Numbered from the stretch's first letter, positions 53,840 to 64,000 are shown. The stretch is 64,000 bases of DNA from Venturia oleaginea (GCA_013176395.1 JABMLP010000021.1:1102148-1166147); one strand, 5' to 3'. Notes: generated by a model not told the origin, from the letters alone. Made by a program: numbers and translations.

Positions 53840-56635
53840 CTACACAGCAACATCTTCCGCACCATCGGCAATAACGTTAGACTTTGAGTTAGACTTAGAT
53901 CCACCGAACAAGCCACCGAACATCGATCCGAGCTTGGCCCATGAGAATCCTGTGGACTTTGCAGCTTCAGTATTGGGCGTGGTAGTTGCTGGCTTTGAAG
54001 CTGGAACAACGGGAGCCGGGGCGACGACTGGAGCAGGGACGACTGGAGCAGGGACGACTGGAGCAGGGACGACTGGAGCAGGGACGACTGGAGCAGGGAC
54101 GACTGGAGCAGGGACGGCTGGAGCAGGGACGGCTAGAGCAGGGGCGGCTGCTGCTGGTGCCACTGGAGCTACTGCTGGAGCAGCGGCCGCAGGTGCTGGG
54201 GCCGAGGCACCATGACCCATTCCACCGTCACTATGACCATGACCCATACCTGCCATACCGGCCATTGGTGCGGGGGCAGCAGCGGCAGGAGTGGGGGCAG
54301 CAGCGGCAGGGGAAGCTGAACCCTCATCGGCCTTTGCGAGCTTCTGGCCTGGGTTGTAGGGATCCATATCAGCGAATTTACCACCAGCACTTCCACCCTC
54401 ACCCATGGCAATCTTAAAGAAGTTGGACTTTGGCATCGCGTCTGGAATTGTCTTGTTCACCATGTAGGCTTTGATGATTGGCAGCATTGGGTTGGGAATA
54501 CCAGCCTCACCTGGGAGAGCAGCAATACCAACCTTAGTATTCTTGTTGGGGTAGGTCTGTGGAGCTGGACCGGCTTGTGGGTAGTTGGCATTCTTGCAAA
54601 TACGTTCGTCGTCGTAGGTGAGCATGTCAGCACCTACACAAGGAGAGCACCAGAAAACATTGGTGGGATCAACCTTCTTCTTGATGGTCTCGAGCTTCTC
54701 GTAGTGAGAGCCCCAGTAGCTCTTCTTCCAGTTGGTGTCCTGAGGAGCAGCTTCGTTGACGTATCCACCAGCCTCTGGGAAGAGCTTCGCGATTGGAGTG
54801 ATATCGTAGTCGTGACGAATGTTACCCGGAACGGCGTTGATAATGTAGTGGAAGGTCATGTCTCTCCATGCTGGATTTAGACCCATAGCATCCTTATCGG
54901 GCTTGGCTTGTTCACCTCCTCCATACAAGAAACCACGTACATGATTACCATCGAAGCGAGGAAAGGTGGCATTGACAGCAGCTGCAAGCTGCTTGAGGGG
55001 AACAGAGTTGACCATTTTGTCACTGAGAAGGCGGGAATCGAGGTAGGTACGGGCCATTGCTTGACTGCGCATGACAGCGGCTTCGGAGGCACCAGCATAT
55101 TCGGCGCTAATGTCTCGCTTCTGTGGACCAGCTGGGTATTTGGTTGCCCATGGAAGCATCACCAATGGATTCATCATGGCGTCGGAGGCAGCAGGAACGG
55201 ATCCATCGCTACCGTCGTAGTAGGAAAGGAATTTCCCACCCATATCTTCCATGGACTCATCACCCATCTCGGCCACGTACCACTCCTTGTAAGTCTTATA
55301 CTGGTAGTACTGAGGCTCGATGTGCTTAGCCTTGGCTAGTTTCTCCATCTCAGCCATCAGTGGCTCAGTTGCCTTTTTAGCAGTCTCGAGTGTGGCAAAC
55401 TCCGCTGGCATGTGGAGAACAGACTGGAAGCCCTTCTCGTAGGCGTAGAAGTACCCCTGCATTCCGTATTTTTCTCTCAGTTTGGCACCTTGTTGGAGGA
55501 AGTGAGCAGTAGCCTCGTGTATACCTGGGTCTGAAGAATTGACAAAGAAGCGGGAGACGACAATTGGGAAAGTTGGGAAGACCTTGACGGTAGCACCAGT
55601 AACGACACCGAAAGTGGATCCACCACCACCGCGAAGAGCCCAGTACAGTTCAGGATTGTTGCAAGCTGACACCTTCTGGAATTTACCATCGGCAGTAACG
55701 ACTTCGATTTCCATTAGGGCATCGACTTGCATACCAAGTCTATTGGCAAAGGGGTTGTGACCACCAGCCTGTGCCCATCCGCCGAGCACGGAAACACCAC
55801 CATGTTGGGCACCAAGGGTCATCAGACCACTCTTGTCGGCTTGGTCGAAGAAAAGCTCGTTGTACATGCCAGCAGAAATACGAGCGTAAGCGTGACCGCC
55901 GGCTTTGGGTGGAGTGATGGTGTTGTAATCCTTGACTTGGGATGGCATGTTCATGCCTTCGTGGCCTTCCATACCAGCCATCTGTCGCTTGTGAAGCTTG
56001 AGAGTCTCTTCACACGTAGCATCGCCTCGCTTCTCGAAGAATTTGTAGTCGTGGTTGCGTTGAGGAATAGTTTCGCTCCACATTCGCTTGTTGAGTTTGG
56101 GAACTTTGCAAGCGAGGACTTCGTCGACCACTTTTCCAGCTACGGTGGTTGGCTTGAGAGTGTCACCACACTTCCACTCATTGGCGAATACCGTTGGCTC
56201 CCTCAGAGAAGCAAGATCAAGACGGAGACCTGAACGACCAGTCTCTCTGTTCTAGGTTAGCAAGATAAGTTAAGTAGGAATTCCAATGACTGACCTTCCA
56301 TGGAAGTCGTGGCCAGTGGTGATTATCGTCAGGCGAACGTTGTGTTCGCGTGCAAAATTGACAACGTTCTGCACATCTTGAACCGATTTGGCCTGAACCA
56401 TGTAATCTGGAGCCTCAGTACCCTTGAGCTTCCTGAACACACCTGGGAAGGCCTTCCTCCAGACAGCATCGGCTGGCCATTGCTTGTCAGATAACAGAGC
56501 CTTGCATCCAGCTGGAGTGTTGACGCTATTGGGTGTCAACGCCTTATCGGGACTTGGTGGTTTGATAGCAGCGTGTCCCAGCACTGGTGCGGCCAGCAGA
56601 GCCGCTTCTAAGAGCGTTGTTAATGTGCCCTTCAT
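53840..56635 (-). CDS. Secreted FAD-linked oxidoreductase (BBE type) with repeat-rich C-terminus
   Basis: Berberine-bridge-type flavoprotein (FAD_binding_4 plus BBE), as in fungal isoamyl alcohol oxidases and pathway oxidases. Exons 56295-56635 and 53840-56246 give 915 aa. Signal peptide MKGTLTTLLEAALLAAPVLGHA. FAD domain: DYMVQAKSVQDVQNVVNFAREHNVRLTI, TTGHDFHGR (His that can link FAD covalently), AQHGGVSVLGGWAQAGGHNPF and ELYWALRGGGGSTFGVVTGATVKVFP. The BBE end is NWKKSYWGSHYEKLETIKKKVDPTNVFWCSPCVG. After about residue 680 comes an unusual tail: an Ala/Pro linker, MAGMAGMGHGHSDGGMGHG (Met/His-rich), then a VPAPV repeat, and finally a GFSWAKLGSMFGGLFGG segment. The core is longer than usual; the first 120 residues may include an extra insert. 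Substrate unknown. Confidence 0.9.
54023..54141 (-). repeat. 15-bp coding microsatellite (PAPVV repeat)
   Basis: On the plus strand about eight units of GACGACTGGAGCAGG, the later ones with a C for A change; the minus strand encodes PAPVV/PAPAV units. Near-identity of six units suggests recent expansion and likely length variation between strains. Confidence 0.9.
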
Positions 56636-58514
56636 TCTTGTGCTAAAGAGTGGCTGTAGAAGGTAAAACGAAAGACTAACTGGCGGCTAATGACAGTGTA
56701 TGGCCCGCCTACCGTTCGACTTGATGTAGAAAGGAAAGTATGGAAGGAATGTCTTGAATCGAAGACGGTCCAATCGACCTCGACAGATGACTTATACATC
56801 GGCAAAATTTCCCTGGAAATTCCCGAATAATTGCTCTTAACCTAAAGTGGTATTTCTCATCCCTAGTACGCTACGCCGCCAGGGACAAGGCTGTTGTAAC
56901 TGGGTGTGAGATGCAGTGACAATGATGGGACGAATCAGGAATAGGTACAATAAGGGCCCCTGTGTGGATCCAGATAAACGCAGGACGTTGAGATGGGCGT
57001 GTGTCGCGGGTTTAGCCATCTAGATACTACAATGTCGGTGGAGCGGCCGCTGATGCCAAGGTTACCATCAAGCGAATATAGTTGTGGAGTACAGGATCCG
57101 GGGGAAGGCAGTCAGAGCGTTCGAGATTTATGTCCTAATCCACTCTATGCAGACGTCAATTTCGAGTATACGATTTAGAATGATCAGTCAAGGACGCGTC
57201 CATTGCCTAGAACAAGATGGATGTATAAGAAGGCTAGTGGAGAAAGTTGCTCAAATGTTGACGAGAGCATACGGCGACGCGAAATCCGGAGAATCTCATC
57301 AATATAGATAGGAAATCATAGAATGAAAATTTAAATCCCGGTATGTGTCGCAGAAAGGACGGATCTCGGACAGGTACATTCGCGAAGTGGTTCAAGCTGA
57401 AACGTCGAGCAGCAGCGCCAGGTGACGGACAACACAACCAATTTCATTGACCTCGGAGAAAAAATCCAACGACAGGAATACGTTGGCTCCCGTGTTTCTA
57501 GAAGGATCTGAAAGACAAAGAAGATTCTATTCTTGTACCCGACAATGCTTGCCTCTCCGCTTTGAGGCTGTGGTGTAGCATTTGTCCGTAATGCAAATCG
57601 TATAACCGCGGAGTGTGTTCGACGTTCCCGATGAGCGATTTGGGGCGATGAGGGTATGGATGGGAGGTCTACGGTACAGACGCAGACTGCTGCGTAGTAG
57701 ATGAAACGACATTGCTGGTTGCCTGTCAGCTGGGCGATCACAAAAGCGAGGTTCGTATCCTTCGGTCCAGCCACACGCAGGCGTGCCGTGGAGTGATTAA
57801 TTCTTAAACGAGGGCTCTTAAGAATTGGAGTTGTTAAGAGAGGGATACGCAGTTGAACAGCAGCCAGGGGTAGGTAATCATGATGGAGCTATCATCGACG
57901 AACGCTTTAAGGCAGATCAGAAATTCTATTAAATATTATTTATTATTTTCAACTTCTCGTTTAGGGACCATCGACGAAGATCAATTCTCTATCGTTATTT
58001 TCGGTGATGATGTGTTGCATACTATAGTACTGGTACTGTGTACAGCACGTGTGCTCAGGGTCCAGGAGTCTTACCCTTGATGCCATCCCCACCCATCCCC
58101 ACCCATCACTCTATATCTTTTCACAGTCCAGATAGGTGTCGGTCAATCCTTAATCAATAGTTGGAGACGCTGATCAAAGCGTTGTCAGCGGATGCCGATG
58201 GGCGTAAACTCGACAAGCCACACGTATCGTGACATCGCGAACAGGCACAATAACGGGAACGCACCGAGATGCTACCTAGGTACAACTTACTCCATCAGCT
58301 TTCGGTCCGCGTCTCTGACACCGCTTTGTCCCCTTGCACCGATTCGGCCGACAACCTGATTGATCTCGAAGCGCTTTAGAACTTCATCGACCGGATCTTC
58401 AGTAATGAAACGAAGCATGTGTATGTAAGCTTTTTCAAGCCCATCGCGGCTGTGGCTTGACCTACAAGTACAAGACATGCAAGTCACCGGGCAGTCGTCA
58501 TACTCGTAGCACTA
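56636..58514. other. Region of 1.9 kb upstream of the FAD gene with no firm gene
   Basis: Includes the FAD oxidoreductase promoter. A minus ORF at 58287-58487 reads FITEDPVDEVLKRFEINQVV, which looks more protein-like than its neighbours and could be the leftover of a gene cut by the pogo elements, but I cannot identify it. The 58081-58110 stretch repeats CCCACCCATC three times. At 58463-58512 lies a diverged copy of the 48-bp unit described at 62668. Confidence 0.45.
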
Positions 58515-59640
58515 ACGTAATTCACTAGCGAGCGGGCCTCACCACCGAGCGGGCCACCGAATCGATCATCTCATCTTGCAAGCTTACACCACCACAACGC
58601 CTTAATTAATCAAGACCATCTATTATACAGAAGATTATCGATATTTAGGGCAATCGCTCGCAGCATGGTCAAAGCCCTTACATACAAAACAACTAGGTAA
58701 ACCAAAGCAATTCCCTTGACTTGCACTACTTGATGACAAGGTTGTTGCAACAACTGTTTGCTGTATAGGAGCAACACTTGCCTGTATAGGCTGCTGTACA
58801 GTATTCTCCATCAGGCCTTGTGCCTCTGCAACTGTAAGTGTTATTTTCTTTGAGATCTGCTTTTTTTTGACTGCTCTCTTCCTCTTTTGCCTCTCATTCG
58901 CTGCTCTCAATTTCTCATTCTCATCTGCCAGCAGTCGCTTCAATTGCTGTAACCCACTCCCGATCGCCTGGCTGTAATTGAGGTGGCTTGCCCCGTTGAT
59001 CTGAGGTAGTAACGACGCGTGAGGTGCTTGCAATACCCATTGCAAAGCCAGTCTCATCGAAGTTATAGATATCCTCCTCTTGAATGCCGTATTTCTGAAT
59101 TGTATTACTCACAAGCCGAAACCAGGCTCCGATAAGCTCTGGATCTTCGCATTGAGCACGCTGATAATCGTACTTGCGATTGAATCTCGATTGCAGGGTA
59201 GGCTGTCGCTTGATGAACCTGGCAGACCAGTTGATACCGATTGAGGCTGAGGGACCGACGCGTTGTTGAAGCAGTAATTTCGCCGCATTCTGTACTGCAC
59301 AGACTCGAGCAGGATAGCCTCGATTATCCATTGAGATAATCCATTGAGTTAAGACTTCTTCCTCTGTGGGAGTAAGTTTGTGGCTGTTTGCGCGCGTTTC
59401 GACGCGTGCAACGCGTCCAGAGAGGCGATACTTGAGGGTACTGTATGGTACATTATAAGCTAATGCAGCTTGGCAAATAGTTGTGATTTGGCCTTTTTGA
59501 TAGGCTTGAAGAGCAAGAAGTAATCGGCCTTCTTGCTGGGCTTTAGAAGGCATGAGGTGGTGGTGTAGAGGCTTGCAAAGATGAAATGATCGATTCGGTA
59601 GCCCGCTCGGTGGTGTGGCCCGCTCGCTAGTGAATTACGT
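58515..59640 (-). mobile_element. Pogo/Fot1-like element, family A copy 1 (deletion derivative, 1126 bp)
   Basis: Ends ACGTAATTCACTAGCGAGCG at both termini in inverted orientation, flanked by TA (58513-58514, 59641-59642), the target of this superfamily. A second GAGCGGGCC subterminal motif repeats inside each end. The interior holds the transposase N-terminus and C-terminus but the central DDE core is deleted. It is head to head with copy 2 across a 50-bp spacer. Confidence 0.92.
58921..59553 (-). pseudogene. Truncated pogo transposase, copy 1 N-terminal part
   Basis: 210 codons from MPSKAQQEGRLLLALQAYQK. Contains the Psq-type HTH (ICQAALAYNVPYSTLKYRL), the CENP-B-like second HTH (HKLTPTEEEVLTQWI and NWSARFIKRQPTL) and the first catalytic motif, NFDETGFAMG. 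After REWVTAIEA the frame runs into the deletion junction and stops. The C-terminal coiled coil (ADENEKLRAANERQKRKRA) and a CFVCKGFDHAASDC knuckle follow in another frame at 58635-58960. It keeps DNA-binding parts only, so it could at most act as a repressor; no evidence for that. Confidence 0.85.
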
Positions 59641-59690
59641 TAGTGCTACGAGGATGACGCCTACCCCGTGACTTGCATGTCTATTATGTA
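59641..59690 (-). repeat. 48-bp unit, inverted copy between the two family A elements
   Basis: The spacer TA-GTGCTACGAGGATGACGCC to TCTATTATG-TA is the reverse complement of the 48-bp unit repeated at 62668-62826, so the elements inserted into TA sites at unit borders. Confidence 0.85.
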
Positions 59691-59777
59691 ACGTAATTCA
59701 CTAGCGAGCGGGCCACACCACCGAGCGGGCTACCGAATCGATCATTTCATCTTTGCAAGCCTCTACACCACCACCTC

Positions 59778-60410
59778 ATGCCTTCTAAAGCCCAGCAAGA
59801 AGGCCGATTACTTCTTGCTCTTCAAGCCTATCAAAAAGGCCAAATCACAACTATTTGCCAAGCTGCATTAGCTTATAATGTACCATACAGTACCCTCAAG
59901 TATCGCCTCTCTGGACGCGTTGCACGCGTCGAAACGCGCGCAAACAGCCACAAACTTATTCCCACAGAGGAAGAAGTCTCAACTCGATGGATTATCTCAA
60001 TGGATAATCGAGGCTATCCTGCTCGAGTCTGTGCAGTACAGAATGCGGCGAAATTACTGCTTCAACAACGCGTCGGTCCCTCAGCCTCAATCGGTATCAA
60101 CTGGTCTGCCAGGTTCATCAAGCGACAGCCTACCCTGCAATCGAGATTCAATCGCAAGTACGATTATCAGCGTGCTCAATGCGAAGATCCAGAGCTTATC
60201 GGAGCCTGGTTTCGGCTTGTGAGTAATACAATTCAGAAATACGGCATTCAAGAGGAGGATATCTATAACTTCGATGGGACTGGCTTTGCAATGGATATTG
60301 CAAGCACCTCACGCGTCGTTACTACCTCAGATCGACGGGGCAAGCCATCTCAATTACAGCCAGGCGATCGGGAGTGGGTTACAACAATTGAAGCGACTGT
60401 TGGCAGATGA
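59778..60410 (+). pseudogene. Truncated pogo transposase, copy 2 N-terminal part
   Basis: 210 codons, nearly identical to copy 1 but with HKLIPTEEEVSTRW and NFDGTGFAMD in place of HKLTPTEEEVLTQW and NFDETGFAMG. The change E to G next to the first catalytic Asp adds to the missing core. The coiled-coil and zinc-knuckle remnant follows in other frames up to 60694 (KGFDHVASDCPKYR). Confidence 0.85.
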
Positions 60411-60706
60411 GAATGAGAAATTGAGAGCAGCGAATGAGAGGCAAAAGAGGAAGAGAGCAGTCAAAAAAAGCAGACCTCAAAGAAAATAACACTTATAGTT
60501 GCAGAGGCACGAGGCCTGATGGAGAATACTGTACAGCAGCCTATACAGGCAAGTGTTGCTCCTATACAGCAAACAGTTGTTGCAACAACCTCGTCATCAA
60601 GTAGTGCAAGTCAAGGGAATTGCTTTGGTTTACCTAGTTGTTTTGTATGTAAGGGCTTTGACCATGTTGCGAGCGATTGCCCTAAATATCGATAATCTTC
60701 TGTATA

Positions 60707-62555
60707 ACGTATTCCACCATCGATCGGGTCAACCCATCGAGCGGGTCAAAAAGGCTTGGCACGACCAACTTATGTTACGACTCTTCAATTTAATCGCTAT
60801 CAACAATAGATTCTAAGTCCGTCGTGCTGCTATCTGATTCAGAAGATATCTTGATATCTTTTTTACAAGTTCGCGCATTATGCCCAGCTGCGCCGCAGTT
60901 CCTACAGCGCCGTTGAATTGGTCGGGCTGTTTCTTGACCACCACTACCACGAGCCTTCTTTGATCCCTGAGGCGCGACAGACGCCTCTGCAGCTACCTGC
61001 GCTGCTGCAGTCCCATACTCAATAGTACCACCTTGCTGGATCCACTTCCTTTTGCGCGATTTTCGGTTCGTTGTTACTGCTAATTGCTCTTCAAGCTCGC
61101 GGTTACGCGCAACAAGCAGAGCGTTCTGGTGTAGCATCAATTCAGCGCCCTTGACAAGCTGGGAAAAGCCTGCCTGCGCAGTAACTGGTGACCGAGTAAA
61201 GGACTCGCTTACGAGCTTGGATTGGGATCCAAATTCAAGAGTATTGCTTGGAATCTTCGACTGCCACGGCGTCTCCTGCGGTGGGGGTGCTGGTGGGGTA
61301 CGTAGCCGTACTTCAAGGCGATCCAATACCACCTCCGCGTTGATAGAGACTAGCCCTACCATCTCAAAAGCCTTTCGACAGTTCTCTTCTGTAAACACGT
61401 CGAAAAACGCGTCTTTGAAGGCTGGGAGGAAGCCTTCTTTGTTGATATGGTAGACGCGTCGGCGTGCCAAGTCTCGAACTCGTTGAGAGTACTTGCACTT
61501 CAACGGCGAGAAGCAGACCAAATCAAGCGGCTGGAGGATATGCGATGAATGAGGTGGCATACAGAGCGTTATGATCTTATGTTCGAGGCAGTAGTCCTTG
61601 AAATCCTGGTTGAGATGGCTCTCATGGCCGTCCAAGATGAGCAGCCTATACCCTCCCACTTGACGCGCCTTTGTATACGCGTCAAAGTGCTTCAACCACT
61701 CAAGACCAAGCGCGTTGTTTGTCCAGCCGTTCTCAGAGACCGAGAGCTTCCAATTCCGTGGTATATCTGCCTCCTCATACCACGCAGAGATACGAACGCG
61801 TTCTTTGTAGATAATGAATGACAGGGTCGCATACCCAGCGGCGCAGATGCTCTGGATAACTGTAACCCACTCGCGATCGCCTGACTGGATCAAATTAGGC
61901 CGTGTACGTCTTTCAGAAGCTGTGACGACCTTCATTGACCCAATAACGCCCATCTGGAAGCCAATCTCGTCAAAGTTGTGCGTATCCTCGTCGTGGATGC
62001 CGTACTTTGCCTTAGTGTCTGCAACGAGCTTGAACCACGCGCCAATAATCTCTGGATCTTCCTGTAGTATCCTCTGCCTATCCTTAGCTCGATTGAAGGC
62101 CATCTTGAGCTCATCTGAGCGCGTTATGAACCTCTCAGCCCAGTTTTTCCCTACTGGCTCTCCACCGCGTACACCTAGCAGTTTATCCGCCATATCTGCC
62201 ACCTCACACAGCCGGGGCGCGAATCCTCGCGAATCGAGGTCGAGGATGTATTGGAAAATTGTCTGCTCTTCAGTCGTAGTGAGCTTGTGCTAGGCGTTGC
62301 GAGTATCTAGGCGATACGTGATTCCGTTATATCGCCTAGTTAATGTTGAAGGAGGTATATCAAACGCCTCAGCAGCGCGCCGGAGGCTTCGGAATTGGTG
62401 GGTATTGTAGGCAGAAAGGGCAAGCTGGATTCTGCCTTCTCTGTTAGATGATTGCGCGTTTTGTTGTTGAGACATATTGTGTTGATAAGGGAGCAGCTGG
62501 TCTTGGCATAAACTGACCCGCTTGATGGGTTGACCCGCTCGATGGTGGAATACGT
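60707..62555 (-). mobile_element. Pogo/Fot1-like element, family B, nearly complete (1849 bp)
   Basis: Inverted termini ACGTATTCCACCATCGA on both ends, each followed by paired GCGGGTCA-type subterminal motifs, flanked by TA (60705-60706, 62556-62557). It sits inside family A copy 2 at a TA that is uninterrupted in copy 1 (CTGTATAATAG). One transposase gene spans the minus strand. Confidence 0.93.
60790..62475 (-). pseudogene. Pogo-family DDE transposase with one in-frame stop
   Basis: 561 codons in one frame from MSQQQNAQSSNREGR, broken only by TAG at 62290-62292 (RNA stop HKLTTTEEQ). Psq HTH: LRRAAEAFDIPPSTLTRRY; CENP-B HTH: NWAERFITRSDELKMAF; catalytic motifs NFDEIGFQMG, LLILDGHESHLN and MPPHSSHILQPLDLVCF give the D-D-D triad of this family. 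C-terminal KSRKRKW basic patch and CRNCGAAGHNARTC zinc knuckle end the protein. Family A reads an ordinary residue at the stop position, so a point mutation (or readthrough) is the likely cause. If translation starts after the stop, the Psq HTH is lost. One substitution from a full-length product. Confidence 0.9.
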
Positions 62556-62667
62556 TAATAGATAGTCTTGATTAATAAAGGCGTTGTGGTGGTGTAAGCT
62601 TGCAAAGATGAGATGATCGATTCGGTGGCCCGCTCGGTGGTGTGGCCCGCTCGCTAGTGAATTACGT

Positions 62668-62826
62668 TATATAATAGACATGCAAGTTACGGGGTAGGCG
62701 TCATCCTCGAAGCACTACATAATAGACATGCAAGTCACGGGGTAGGCGTCATCCTTGTAGCACTACATAATAGACATGCAAGTCTCGGGGTAGGCGTCAT
62801 CCCCGTAGCACTACATAATAGACATA
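62668..62826. repeat. 48-bp tandem repeat array (3.3 units)
   Basis: Three consecutive units of about 48 bp, each with ATAATAGACATGCAAG, a CGGGGTAGGCGTCATCC core and a GTAGCACTAC end, plus a short fourth. Diverged or inverted copies flank family A copy 1 at 58463-58512 and 59641-59690. Confidence 0.92.
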
Positions 62827-63229
62827 ATACCATTGGATGCAGGTGCAGGCTCGGCATCGTGTGCTCACTTTCCCATTGCAGACCCAGTATGCTGTTCTCT
62901 GACTGTCGTGATAATTGTCCTCTCGCCTTGACAATTAAAAAAATATACACTTTCTAAACAAAATGGAATAGAAGCTATTCTTCTTGCCCTGTTACCCATC
63001 TGCATCATCATCATCGCAGACTGCCAGTGCCAGTGCTAGTGCCAGTGCCCGCGAGCTACGAGGGAGGGACCGCCTGTATTTTGATTCCGTTTCGACATCT
63101 TCGAACCTCCACTTCTCTCATCCCATCCCATCCTACTCCTATTCTACCATCCAGACCGCACCGCCAAAAAACATTCCACCCTATCGGGCTCCATCCTTGT
63201 CAACTGCCAGCACCTCGCACATCGCTTCC
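62827..63229. other. 5' flank of the transporter gene
   Basis: Contains the presumed promoter. The plus strand is C/T-rich from 63070 to 63170. An ORF from 62984 with a SASASASA run reads through to 63424 in the frame of the ATG at 63230, so the true start is uncertain. Confidence 0.45.
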
Positions 63230-64000
63230 ATGGCCCCCCTCCACCGCGCCAGAGTGGGGCCTCCAGTCCGCCTACTGAAATCCCTTCCAATGCACAAGCT
63301 ACAGCCAATTCCTCTGCACAAAAACCCGACGGGCGCCCAAGCTTCGGCTGCAATCGCATCAGCTTCCAGACGAGGCATCGAGGAACCAACAACCTTCCCT
63401 CCAGACCAGCGAGCCCATTGCTAGGAAGAAGCGGCACAGAGGAGGCAAGAAGCACAGGAAGAGACGTCAAAGTTTTGCTGCAGATCCCGAGCCGAATGAG
63501 CCCTCGTCAGGACGCCCGACTCTGATGGACTTGCCGGAGCGGGCGAGCGAAGAGGCTCGAGATAGCTTTTATCGCCTGGGACGAGGTCAAAGGGGGAGTG
63601 CCACAAGTCTCGAGAGTGAGGCTCTGCTCGATCATCGGTACGTTGATTCTCTCGTTTCCAATCCCTGCCGTGGCAGCTCTAGGCTCGATTGTCGACAATT
63701 TACGGAGGTGGACCGCGGGAATACCCGAGACAATGACTTCGCGAATCACGTTGCTAATACAATGCAGAGATCAGGGTCCCCTACAGGCACGTCGCCAAAG
63801 CATAGCTCAAGGTGGTAATGCTGGACGGCTGGAAGCCAGCCGTCTCTTCGAACCTCCACACATCGCCCCTCGATGTACTCCAATGGACCTCAAAGCCGAT
63901 CACGATTGCATAGGGCACAGAACGTCTCGGACAGCGAAGATGGTACTGCAACCGATAGGCGCCTTTGCTTAGTCGCTCATACAGAACTAAGGCGGATCCC
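63230..64000 (+). CDS. CorA-type Mg2+ transporter (Mnr2/Alr), N-terminal part, frames disrupted, cut by window end
   Basis: Fungal vacuolar/plasma-membrane Mg2+ channels of the CorA family have a long hydrophilic N-terminus with a KKRHRGGKK..RRQSFA block; here ARKKRHRGGKKHRKRRQSFA is at 63420-63480, followed by EEARDSFYRLGRGQRG and TSLESEALLDHR. A GTACGT donor at 63638 and an acceptor near 63769 lead to SGSPTGTSPKHSSRW, then a TAA, then more coding-like sequence in the same frame (SNGPQSRSRLHRAQNVSDSEDG) to the window end. Upstream, QSGASSPPTEIPS and SAQKPDGRPSFG lie in a different frame, reachable from ATG 63230 only if the C run after it gains a base. At least three frame problems exist, so the copy is a pseudogene or the sequence is faulty. 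The membrane domain with GMN is outside the window. Confidence 0.6.

Larger units (their letters stand above)
59691..62667 (+). mobile_element. Pogo/Fot1-like element, family A copy 2, split by a family B element
   Basis: Same termini as copy 1 (ACGTAATTC...GAATTACGT) with flanking TA at 59689-59690 and 62668-62669. Removing the inserted 1849-bp element and one TA leaves exactly 1126 bp, the length of copy 1, so the two copies share the same internal deletion. Confidence 0.92.

Noticed and set aside
53775..54417. Plus-strand ORFs with GAGTTGAG and LEQGR repeats
   Set aside because: They are shadows of the PAPVV repeat in the FAD oxidoreductase gene.
45835..56635. GH43, Mak3, PDAT, cutinase and FAD oxidoreductase as a biosynthetic cluster
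   Set aside because: Mak3 and PDAT are housekeeping genes, no backbone synthase or regulator is present, and gene directions are mixed; adjacency seems incidental.

Overview
The window is fungal nuclear DNA. Protein genes carry several short introns (about 45-70 bp) with GT..AG borders, genes sit on both strands, and the families are those of a filamentous ascomycete (Pezizomycotina): a STRIPAK subunit, a secreted GH43 glycosidase, a cutinase, a berberine-bridge-type FAD oxidoreductase, Ty3 chromoviruses, LINEs and pogo/Fot1 transposons. A plant-associated or saprobic lifestyle, possibly in Leotiomycetes, is inference only.

Layout. 1-10.1 kb is a housekeeping block: STRIP/Far11 (-, cut by the window edge), Rab11 GTPase (-), CAAX protease Rce1 (-) and a Ser/Pro-rich tandem-repeat membrane protein (+). 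10.1-14.9 kb holds no gene I can support. 14.9-19.5 kb has an AT-hook protein (-) and an unrecognised protein (+). 20.14-26.33 kb is one decayed LINE insertion, defined by a 14-bp target-site duplication. 27.5-35.1 kb carries a carnitine acetyltransferase (-), Rad57 (+) and a WW-domain protein (+). 36.6-43.3 kb is a retrotransposon island: an inverted truncated LTR, a solo LTR of another family nested in it, and an apparently intact Ty3/gypsy chromovirus whose 5' LTR forms a palindrome with the inverted LTR. 43.9-56.6 kb has a doubtful small gene, two tRNA-Arg-like fragments, GH43 (-), NatC acetyltransferase Mak3 (-), PDAT (+), cutinase (+) and the FAD oxidoreductase (-). 58.5-62.8 kb is a nest of pogo-like elements: two 1126-bp deletion derivatives head to head, one split by a nearly intact 1849-bp element of another family, with a 48-bp unit in both orientations around them. 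The window ends in a disrupted Mnr2/Alr-type Mg2+ transporter gene.

How the genes fit. No biosynthetic cluster is evident. Rab11, Rce1 (prenyl-protein processing) and STRIP belong to trafficking and signalling; GH43, cutinase and the FAD oxidoreductase have secretion signals and fit plant-polymer or secondary oxidation; PDAT and carnitine acetyltransferase are lipid and acetyl metabolism. STRIP, PDAT and the transporter, all conserved families, carry single-base frame breaks, so residual assembly indels are a real possibility.
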